Shown piece by piece: positions 55,805 to 63,001 of a stretch of DNA of 64,000 nucleotides. The stretch is from contig NZ_KV440949.1 of NCBI RefSeq assembly GCF_001636315.1, positions 3,466,973-3,530,972 on the forward strand, written 5' to 3'. A program made the translations under genes and the position numbers. The notes under the pieces were generated by a model. It worked only from the letters and a program-made list of their open reading frames with translations, ran no database searches and was not told the DNA's origin. Source of the stretch: Neobacillus mesonae. Its GTDB lineage: Bacteria > Bacillota > Bacilli > Bacillales > Cytobacillaceae. Position 1 is the first letter of the stretch. Each line of letters opens with the position of its first letter.

Positions 55805-56593
55805 TTGAAAGAGACGATCTTAAATACGCTGAAGAAAATTGAGGAAGATTTTAACGTTAAAATTTTGTATGCTTGTGAATCCGGCAGCAGGGCTTGGGGT
55901 TTTCCTTCTAAGGATAGTGATTATGATGTCCGGTTTATTTATGTTCATCAACAAGAGGATTATTTAACCATCGACCCAATAGGTATCGGAAAAAAGCGGG
56001 ATGTAATTGAGCTGCCAATAAACGATTTGCTGGATGTTACCGGTTGGGAACTGACCAAAGCATTACGGTTATTTCGGAAATCGAATCCACCTTTAATGGA
56101 GTGGATTTGTTCAGGGATTGTCTATTATCAGGCCTTTTCCACCATCGAAAAAATGAGGGAGCTCAGCAGCTCGATTTTTGCCCCGCATTCATGTCTATAT
56201 CACTACCTAAACATGGCCGCTAATAATTTTCGAGAATATTTACAAGGCGATCAGGTGAAGATCAAGAAATATTTTTACGTGTTAAGACCTGTACTGGCAG
56301 CCCAGTGGATCGAAAGGTTCAATGAATTCCCGCCATTAGAATTTCCATCCTTGGTAGAGGAAATGGTACAGGAGGGAGAATTGAAGGAAGAAATTGAAAC
56401 CTTATTAAAAAGAAAAATGGCTGGTGATGAACTGGAATTAGAACCGCGCATCGATGTCCTAAACAACTTCCTAAATAAAGAAATCATCCGGCTTCAAGAA
56501 TTCACAAAAACCCTAAAAATATCGAACCCAAACTTTACACCAAGGCTTGATGAACTATTTAGGGAAACCCTTGAAGAGGTTTGGAGTTTGTGA
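55805..56593 (+). CDS. Nucleotidyltransferase-domain protein (YcgL-like)
   Basis: A 262-residue protein of the YcgL/COG3541 type with nucleotidyltransferase motif ESGSRAWGFPSKDSDYDVRF near residues 25-44 (GS followed by two catalytic Asp). Substrate unknown. TTG start with GGAGGGAG 5 nt upstream. Confidence 0.85.
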   Translation: MKETILNTLKKIEEDFNVKILYACESGSRAWGFPSKDSDYDVRFIYVHQQEDYLTIDPIGIGKKRDVIELPINDLLDVTGWELTKALRLFRKSNPPLMEWICSGIVYYQAFSTIEKMRELSSSIFAPHSCLYHYLNMAANNFREYLQGDQVKIKKYFYVLRPVLAAQWIERFNEFPPLEFPSLVEEMVQEGELKEEIETLLKRKMAGDELELEPRIDVLNNFLNKEIIRLQEFTKTLKISNPNFTPRLDELFRETLEEVWSL

Positions 56594-56598
56594 AGCAG

Positions 56599-56655
56599 GG
56601 GGACGGTTCTTGTGCTTCAAATGTGAAAAAAAGAAGGGACACAAGAACCGACCCC
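56599..56655 (+). terminator. Hairpin with GGGACGGTTCTTGTG arms
   Basis: GGGGACGGTTCTTGTG pairs with CACAAGAACCGACCCC (one mismatch) just past the YcgL-like stop; another ACCGACCCC copy follows at 56668-56677. Part of the dispersed CCGTCCCC element family. Confidence 0.6.
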
Positions 56656-56784
56656 ATGTCCCTGCAAGAACCGACCCCATGTCTCATCAAATAAGTAGAT
56701 ATTGTGACAACGGCAGTGATTGTGGCTTGCAAGGAGGAAAAAAGGTACAATGGTGTAAAAAGGACAAGAAGGGAGTGTGGTTAG

Positions 56785-57321
56785 ATGAAGTTAAGACTTG
56801 TTTTGGCAGCTTTATTTACTGTGGTTGTGCTGGCTGCTTGCGGCGGTACAAGCAAGGAAGAGAGCAAGCCTGCAGCGGACAAGGAAACAAGCAACGTTAA
56901 AGAATTAGTACAGGACTACAGTGCTGGAAATAAAAAAGCGCAAAATGCATCGATTACGTCCCATCAGCTCGTTGTGACGGCCAGCAATGGCAGTGAAACT
57001 TCGTATGACCTGCCAAATAATGAATTTTTTGTATCGATTGCCCCTTTTATCGAGGAAACCCATCCTTGAACGAACCATAGCTTGACAGGTTGTCAAGGAG
57101 AATTAGCAAATAAAGAGTTTAAATTATACATCGAAGACAAGGAAGGCAATGTCATTCGGGATGAAAAGGTCAAAGCTCCGTCTAACGGCTTTATCGATTT
57201 ATGGCTGCCGCGAGACAAATCATATCAAGTCAAGATTGAGTATGATGGAAAAAAAGCCGAGTCAGACATCTCTACTTTTAAAGATGACCCAACGTGCATT
57301 ACCACCATGCAATTGATGTAA
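56785..57321 (+). CDS. cueP: CueP-family copper-binding lipoprotein, in-frame TGA (candidate selenocysteine)
   Basis: A CueP-type protein of 178 residues if the TGA at 57067-57069 is read through. N-terminus is a lipoprotein signal (VVVLAACGG). The family core follows: FFVSIAPFIEETHP, then TGA, then TNHSLTGCQGE..., DLWLPR and finally PTCITTMQLM. The TGA is residue 95; Cys 103 and Cys 171 are intact. CueP family members have three conserved Cys with the first two eight residues apart (Cys96, Cys104, Cys172 in Salmonella), so TGA replaces the first one exactly. No frameshift or other stop is present, and the reading frame downstream is intact. If it is not recoded, this is a nonsense-truncated pseudogene. 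AGAAGGGAG precedes the ATG. Confidence 0.8.
57081..57097 (+). promoter_or_regulatory. SECIS-like stem-loop after the cueP TGA
   Basis: Perfect 7-bp stem CTTGACA/TGTCAAG with loop GGT, starting 11 nt after the TGA. Bacterial SECIS elements need a stem-loop shortly after UGA with a G-U in the apical loop; in E. coli fdhF the upper stem also begins 11 nt after UGA and its loop GGU lies at the same distance. Confidence 0.55.
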
Positions 57322-57338
57322 TTCAAGAGAAATAGTAG

Positions 57339-57373
57339 AAAAAGGCAAGGGGACCATCCTCTTGCCTTTTTTT
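57339..57373 (+). terminator. Terminator of cueP
   Basis: Stem AAAAAGGCAAG/CTTGCCTTTTT with T run, just past the second (TAA) stop. It lies after the full-length frame, supporting one transcript covering both halves. Confidence 0.85.
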
Positions 57374-57455
57374 GAGTAAAAAAAACGGCTCACCCGCCTC
57401 CTCGAAGCTCTTATCAAAGAGCTGAATGAAGCAAGAGAACCGTCCCCGTGGATCA

Positions 57456-58901
57456 TTAATAAATGACAACCGGGTCGTAGGTGCTGAGGGTGTTGTATAC
57501 CAAACTCATGACGTTGGATGGTGTGTTGACGCAGCCGCCTGAGCCTGCTGTTAGGTAGGCGCTGCTTGACCAGTTGGTCCTCCAGCTGGCGTCATGGAAT
57601 CCTTGGCCGCTGTTGGTGAATGGGGCCCAGTAATTTACCTTGACGGCGTAATCGCCCTTACCTACAGCGGAGCCTCTAAGTGTGTACTGCTGACGCTTAT
57701 AAAGGATATACCAGACACCCCTTGATGTGTCTTCTCCGGTAATATGTTTGCCGGTTACTACATTCGTTGTAAGGGCTAACTTACCATTTTTGTAAATCCA
57801 AATCCGCTGTTCGGAAATGGACACTTCCGCATAGGTGTTGCCAATGCCATTATTGGAAGTTGTTTTGTACCCGATGCCCTCATTACTCCAGCCATGGCCG
57901 TAAATATTAGAAGCGGAAACCGATTTTTCCCCGTTTTCAAAAGCGCCTTGAAGCAGCGTTGCTTCTTTATCCACATCTATTGCCCAGCCGTAGCCCTGAC
58001 CTTTAACAGAAATGACTCTTCCGGAATGGGTTTTAAAGGTGAAATTTTTATCTAAGGTTGACTGAGCATCATTAATTTCAGCAATTTTTTCCTTAATCCC
58101 GCTAGGGTCAACGGTAACCTCCATTTTCTTGGAAACCGAGGCATTTTGAATTAATTCATTGGCTTTTAATGAGTAAACTTTATTCTGAACCTTATATTCA
58201 ATCGTCTGCTGCAGCAGTTCTTGCAGCTTCTCTTTTTCCTTTTTGACAATCGAACTGTCTTCTTTAATCGGCTGTAAATATACAGCTTTCAGATGGATGT
58301 CGCTTTTATATTCCTGCTTTTCGTAATCTTTCATCAGGCTCGCGACATCATACTGTTCCCCGTTCTCGCTTTTAGTGATAATAATTTCGCCCTTCTTCAG
58401 CTTCGCCTTAGCATCTACGGGCGCTTTAAGATCTTTATTCATCGATAAGAGCTTTTTCTCGACAAGCTTTTTCATTGTTTGGCTGCGATATTGGTCCGCC
58501 TCTTCAGGGATCAGCCAGTAATTTTTTGCTTTAAATGAAGGAAAAAATGACCACTGGTTTTTGAGTAATTTCTTCACTTCAGGTAAATCTTTATCCGAAA
58601 ATCCCATTTGCGTATCTTCTTCATCTAGAATAAGCTGGTCACCGACATACACTCGGTTTTTTAATTCGGACGTTTTTAATTTTTTTATCGCCTGGTCAGC
58701 AGTCAAGCCGCCTACGTTTGTGTCATTAATGGTAATCTTGGAATTGAATCGGGATGCCTGATAATACTCTACACCGCCAATGAGAAGTGCTAGAATGATA
58801 ACACCAGCAGTAATAAACTTCCCATTTTTGGATCGCTTTTTTGAGCTTCTCCGCTGATTTATGTCAAATTCTTCAACTGTTTCTTTTTCTGCGTTTTTCA
58901 T
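57456..58901 (-). CDS. Membrane-anchored L,D-transpeptidase
   Basis: A 481-residue protein: basic cytoplasmic N-terminus, one helix near residues 30-48, two PG_binding_4-type repeats (about 55-320) and a C-terminal YkuD catalytic domain (about 355-481) with the motif GFHDASW...SGGCVNTP, Cys being the nucleophile. It forms 3-3 crosslinks or attaches proteins to peptidoglycan. GGGGGAAA SD before ATG. Confidence 0.9.
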   Translation of the reverse strand: MKNAEKETVEEFDINQRRSSKKRSKNGKFITAGVIILALLIGGVEYYQASRFNSKITINDTNVGGLTADQAIKKLKTSELKNRVYVGDQLILDEEDTQMGFSDKDLPEVKKLLKNQWSFFPSFKAKNYWLIPEEADQYRSQTMKKLVEKKLLSMNKDLKAPVDAKAKLKKGEIIITKSENGEQYDVASLMKDYEKQEYKSDIHLKAVYLQPIKEDSSIVKKEKEKLQELLQQTIEYKVQNKVYSLKANELIQNASVSKKMEVTVDPSGIKEKIAEINDAQSTLDKNFTFKTHSGRVISVKGQGYGWAIDVDKEATLLQGAFENGEKSVSASNIYGHGWSNEGIGYKTTSNNGIGNTYAEVSISEQRIWIYKNGKLALTTNVVTGKHITGEDTSRGVWYILYKRQQYTLRGSAVGKGDYAVKVNYWAPFTNSGQGFHDASWRTNWSSSAYLTAGSGGCVNTPSNVMSLVYNTLSTYDPVVIY

Positions 58902-59188
58902 AAAAAATTTCCCCCTGCCTAGGTAAAAATTCCAGAAACATTAACCTAGTGTTTTTGTACCAAAACTATTCACTAGTTTACCTTATTATTCGTAATATAT
59001 CACTATCATTTTACTAGATTTTACAATAATTTTGTAACAAATTTAATAAAAATGAAATTTAATAGTTTAAATACGTAAATTTAGAAAGATAAAAAAGGAT
59101 ATTAACCTGGAGTCCTAAAAATGGGTGACTATTTATAAAATGTTCAGTATAATTCAAATAAAAAAGGCAATTAGGACGGTGAGAATAA
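58902..59188. other. Intergenic gap between divergent genes
   Basis: 287 bp, AT-rich. Promoters for both the transpeptidase and the HprK-like gene must lie here; I see no repeat or structured element. Confidence 0.6.
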
Positions 59189-60121
59189 GTGAAAAAAATA
59201 ACAGTTGAAAACTTAGTTCGGCGGTTTTCATTGAAAGTTGTAGCTGGTGAAAACCAACTACAGAAAGTGATAACGCAATCACGGGTCCATCGTCCGGGCT
59301 TAGAATTTGTTGGTCATTTTGATTTTTTTCCGACAGAGCGAGTTCAAATTTTAGGAAAAAAGGAAATTACCTATTTAAATAAAATAAGTGAAGAGGAACG
59401 GAAAATACGAATAGGAAATATTGTCCAATATCACCCGCCATGTTTCATTCTAACAGCCGGTGAAGACCTTACCTATTTAACACACCATTGCAATGAACAG
59501 GGGATTCCTCTGTTAATGACCAAACAGCCTGAGACAACTTCAGATTTTATCACAAGATTGGATGCGTATTTAATGAAGGAATTAGCACCGGAAATAGCGG
59601 TGCATGGTGTTTGTGTAAATGTGTCTGGCATTGGAATCTTACTTCGCGGTAATTCGGGAGTAGGAAAAAGCGAGACGGCGCACACATTAATCCGCCGTGG
59701 ACACCGGCTGGTTGCCGATGATATTGTTGTACTGAAGAAGCTGAGCCCGCAGACGATTCTTGGAACTCATGATGAGAAAACTAAGGAATTCCTGGCCCTT
59801 CGCAGCATTGGACTGTTGAATGTTGTCCGCATTTACGGCCGCAGGGCATTTCAGGATGAATCCCGAATTGCGCTTGATATTCATTTGACGAAATGGCAGA
59901 AGGACGATTTGAACAATGAATTGGACCAGAAACCTCAATATATAGAATATATGGGTGTAAAAGTCCCATCTCTCGAAATCCAGCTCCAGCCCGGCCGAGA
60001 TGTCGCCGGCCTAATCGAAGCGGCAGCCAATAACTGGTATCTACGCCAACAAGGATACAGCGCAGCAGAAGAGTTTATGAGCCGGATTGAAGCGGATATT
60101 TCGGGTTCAAGCAATCAATAA
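59189..60121 (+). CDS. Divergent HPr kinase/phosphorylase paralogue
   Basis: A 310-residue HprK-family protein. Conserved: AVHG (catalytic His) near residue 135, Walker A GNSGVGKSE near 152, VADD near 176 and PGRDVAGLIE near 272. Altered: the HprK signature EIRGLGIINV is ALRSIGLLNV here, losing the metal-linked Glu and Arg-Gly pair. Canonical hprK sits with lgt; this one is alone. It may be a second HPr (or Crh) kinase with reduced phosphorylase activity, or have another target. GTG start. Confidence 0.8.
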   Translation: MKKITVENLVRRFSLKVVAGENQLQKVITQSRVHRPGLEFVGHFDFFPTERVQILGKKEITYLNKISEEERKIRIGNIVQYHPPCFILTAGEDLTYLTHHCNEQGIPLLMTKQPETTSDFITRLDAYLMKELAPEIAVHGVCVNVSGIGILLRGNSGVGKSETAHTLIRRGHRLVADDIVVLKKLSPQTILGTHDEKTKEFLALRSIGLLNVVRIYGRRAFQDESRIALDIHLTKWQKDDLNNELDQKPQYIEYMGVKVPSLEIQLQPGRDVAGLIEAAANNWYLRQQGYSAAEEFMSRIEADISGSSNQ

Positions 60122-60172
60122 AAAAAATGGTGCCTGACACCCGATCTAATTTGGTGTCAGGCACCATTTTTT
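60122..60172 (+). terminator. Terminator of the HprK-like gene, GTGCCTGACAC element
   Basis: Perfect 20-bp stem formed by AAAAAATGGTGCCTGACACC and its complement ending in six T residues, 11-nt loop. Confidence 0.88.
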
Positions 60173-60301
60173 GTTCAAAAGACTGATGAAATATTGGTAA
60201 TGGGCTATTATCGGAAAAGGCGGTAAAATCAAGTGATGTGCGGGTGTAAATGATGAGGGGAGATAGGGGCTCTATTACATAAAAAGACCAGTATTAGATT
60301 G

Positions 60302-60484
60302 TTAGTAAACTTCTCTAATACTGGATAAACTGATAGAAAAGATCTGTTGTTGTTTATCGATCAGTGATAGGATTTGGTCGCGCAAATTAAGGGAATAAAC
60401 ACGCCCTTTAAAGGTTTGTATCATGCCATTTTTATCATAAACAATGGTAACAGGTTTACTCATAGCCAGCTTTTTTAAAAACAT
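60302..60484 (-). CDS. YolD-like small protein
   Basis: A 60-residue protein with the YolD-like beta-rich pattern (PVTIVYDKNGMIQTFKGRVY...). ATG 60484 (MFLKKLAMSK) has AAAGGAAGGG upstream; the longer frame to 60520 lacks an SD. YolD proteins often accompany Y-family polymerases; none is adjacent. Confidence 0.65.
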   Translation of the reverse strand: MFLKKLAMSKPVTIVYDKNGMIQTFKGRVYSLNLRDQILSLIDKQQQIFSISLSSIREVY

Positions 60485-60595
60485 CAATATCCCTTCCTTT
60501 ATGCTAAATGATTTACACAATGCTATTGTAAACTATACATATTAAGGAATTATGAAGTAGATGTTAAGGAAAGGTGTAATTGAGTAGACACTCGT

Positions 60596-61035
60596 TAAAG
60601 GGGGTCTAGTTGCTGTCTGAATGATTTTTTTGCAGCCAGAGATCAGTTAGAATCCGTCTAGTTGCTGTCTGAATGATTTTTTTGCAGCCAGAGATTAGTT
60701 AGAATCCGTCTAGTTGCTGTCTGAATGATTATTTTGCAGCCAGAGATCAGTTAGAATCCGTCTAGTTATTGTCTGAATGATTATTTTGCAATCAGAGATC
60801 AGTTAGAAGCAGTCTAGTTGCTGTCTGAATGATTATTTTGCAGCCAGAGATCAGTTAGAAGCAGTCTAGTTGCTGTCTGAATGATTATTTTGCAGTCAGA
60901 GATCAGGTAGAAGCCGTCTGTTACTGTCTGAATGTTTTTTTGCGGATTGAGATCAGTTAGAAACCGTTTAGTTGCTGTCTGAATGATTTTTTTGCAGCCA
61001 GAGATTAGTTAGAAGCCGTCTAGTTACTATCTAGG
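60596..61035. repeat. 52-bp tandem array 6 (TAGA-N5-TCTA / CTGTCTGAATG family)
   Basis: GTCTGAATG anchors at 60615, 60667, 60719, 60771, 60823, 60875, 60926 and 60977 (five intervals of 52, two of 51), then a decayed copy. TTAGA and TCTAG arms flank ATCCG, AGCCG or AGCAG. Fills the space between divergent YolD-like and VOC genes and ends about 70 bp before the latter. Confidence 0.93.
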
Positions 61036-61104
61036 TCAATGATTGGATTTTTTTGAATGCATGAGTATATTAATATAAAGAATAGGTTTAATGAGGAGGT
61101 TTTT

Positions 61105-61983
61105 ATGCAAAAAATAGTACCGCATTTATGGTATGACAAAGAAGCAAAAGAAGCCGCTTTGTTTTATATCAGTTTATTTGAGAACTCTAAACTATTAAAT
61201 GAAACAGTCATTGAAAATACTCCTTCTGGGGATTCGGAATTGGTCAGTTTTGAATTAGCTGGGCTGGAATTCATGGCAATAAGTGCAGGTCCATACTTTA
61301 AATTTAATCCATCCATTTCCTTGATGGTAGCTTGTGAGTCTGTAGAAGAAGTGAATATCAAATGGAAAGCTTTAGTTGAAGGCGGTACTGAATTAATGCC
61401 ATTGGGGGAATACCCCTTCAGTAAATGGTATGGATGGGTGCAGGATCGATTTGGTTTGTCGTGGCAGCTGATGCTCACAGACCAAACTGCCCAAAAAATT
61501 AAACCAAACTTTTTATTCTCAAGTGATGCTTGTGGAAAAGCTGAAGAAGCCATTGACTTTTACACAAATATATTTGAGGATTCAGAAATAGGATACATCA
61601 GCTATTATGGAGAAGGAGAAGCAGTATCAGCAAAGGCAAAAATAAATTATGCTGCTTTTAAACTTTGCGGAATGCACTTTTCAGCAATGGACAATGGATA
61701 TGACGTAGATTTCAATTTCAATGAAGCATTTTCCCTAATTGTAAACTGTAAAGATCAAAAGGAGATTGATTACTTTTGGGATCAGCTTTCAGCTGTCCCT
61801 GAATCAGAACAATGCGGCTGGGTAAAGGACCAGTTCGGGCTTTCATGGCAGATTGTTCCTGATAACATGAACGAGATCATGTATAAAGGATCGAGAGAGG
61901 AAAACCTACGAGTAATGGAGGCGCTCTACAAGATGAAGAAAATTGATTTAGAAACTTTGGAAAAGGCACGATTAAAAAAATGA
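61105..61983 (+). CDS. VOC-family protein with two PhnB-like domains
   Basis: A 292-residue protein with two tandem PhnB/3-demethylubiquinone methyltransferase-like VOC units: [20 protein letters not shown] near residue 6 and [20 protein letters not shown] near 140, each ending in [13 protein letters not shown] or [16 protein letters not shown] 61105 has GAGGAGG 5 nt upstream; longer frame rejected. Function unknown. Confidence 0.87.
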   Translation: MQKIVPHLWYDKEAKEAALFYISLFENSKLLNETVIENTPSGDSELVSFELAGLEFMAISAGPYFKFNPSISLMVACESVEEVNIKWKALVEGGTELMPLGEYPFSKWYGWVQDRFGLSWQLMLTDQTAQKIKPNFLFSSDACGKAEEAIDFYTNIFEDSEIGYISYYGEGEAVSAKAKINYAAFKLCGMHFSAMDNGYDVDFNFNEAFSLIVNCKDQKEIDYFWDQLSAVPESEQCGWVKDQFGLSWQIVPDNMNEIMYKGSREENLRVMEALYKMKKIDLETLEKARLKK

Positions 61984-62053
61984 AAAAGTGGGTGATCATA
62001 AACTGCTGATATTAAAACGGTAAGATTGGTTTCTAGTTAAGGAGGATTTATTC

Positions 62054-62908
62054 ATGCATTCAATTAAGAAGATTGGCCAGCGGTTTTGGTATATAACTCC
62101 AATTTCGGAGACGGATAGGCCGATTCTTGGAATGGTTGTTGGTGATCGGAAGACATTAATGATTGATGCCGGCAATTCAGAAAAACATGCCCATTATTTT
62201 CTAGAGGAGCTTTCAAAAAGGCAGGTTCCTAATCCTGATATCGTTGTCCTGACTCATTGGCACTGGGATCATATTTTTGGACTTGCAGCTTTAAGGGAGA
62301 CAGTATCTATTTCTTCCGACAAAACCAGAAAGGAAATGGAGAAACTAATACCTCTTTCATGGTCAGATGAAGCAATAGATGCAAGAGTTAAAGAAGGAAC
62401 AGAGATTGAATTTTGTGCGAAGGCGATTAAGAATGAATACATAGATCACAGAGATATTAAGATTGTCTTGCCTGATTTAACCTTTGAAAAACAAGTGGAA
62501 ATAGACCTTGGAGGGATAACCTGTATCCTACAGCACGTAGGAGGGAATCACGCTGCTGACTCTGTGGTGGTTTATATTCAAGAAGAAAAGATTCTATTTT
62601 TAGGAGACTGCATTTATCCTGATATTTTTTCTGAAAAAGAAAACTATACAATCAATGAGACACTTTTGCTGTTAGATAAATTAGAAGCATTTGATGCAGA
62701 AACATACATCCTTTCGCATCAGAGGGCGATTTCCAAAGAAGAATTTAATCAGGAAGCTGCTATGCTTAGAACCATTGCAAAATATACAGATACTTATAGC
62801 GGTAATAAACAGGAAATAATTGATGAATATAAGAAATATGTTAATAGGGAACTTACAGAAGACGAGATTATAACAATCGACGACTTTGTGAATGGATATA
62901 AAGGATAA
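62054..62908 (+). CDS. MBL-fold metallohydrolase
   Basis: A 284-residue metallo-beta-lactamase-fold hydrolase: THWHWDHIFG near residue 72, HVGGNHAADSVVVY near 166, GDCIYPD near 186 and SHQR near 229. TAAGGAGG SD. Specific substrate unknown. Confidence 0.87.
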   Translation: MHSIKKIGQRFWYITPISETDRPILGMVVGDRKTLMIDAGNSEKHAHYFLEELSKRQVPNPDIVVLTHWHWDHIFGLAALRETVSISSDKTRKEMEKLIPLSWSDEAIDARVKEGTEIEFCAKAIKNEYIDHRDIKIVLPDLTFEKQVEIDLGGITCILQHVGGNHAADSVVVYIQEEKILFLGDCIYPDIFSEKENYTINETLLLLDKLEAFDAETYILSHQRAISKEEFNQEAAMLRTIAKYTDTYSGNKQEIIDEYKKYVNRELTEDEIITIDDFVNGYKG

Positions 62909-62916
62909 AATAATCG

Positions 62917-62955
62917 GGGCACCGCTATATAATCTATAGGGTGCCCTGACTTTTT
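62917..62955 (+). terminator. Terminator of the MBL gene
   Basis: Stem GGGCACC/GGTGCCC with inner TATA/TATA pairing, followed by TGACTTTTT. Confidence 0.75.
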
Positions 62956-63001
62956 AGGCAGACCATTTCCCACTTTGGAAATCCACGACCTCTCTCAGAG
63001 A

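Noticed and set aside
56547..56900. 117-residue plus-strand ORF overlapping two genes
   Set aside because: Overlaps the end of the nucleotidyltransferase and the start of cueP in another frame and covers a dispersed repeat; no SD or family.
57082..57321. Separate gene starting at TTG 57082 after the cueP TGA
   Set aside because: It is in the same frame as the upstream part, carries the C-terminal half of CueP and has no SD; it is one gene with an internal TGA.
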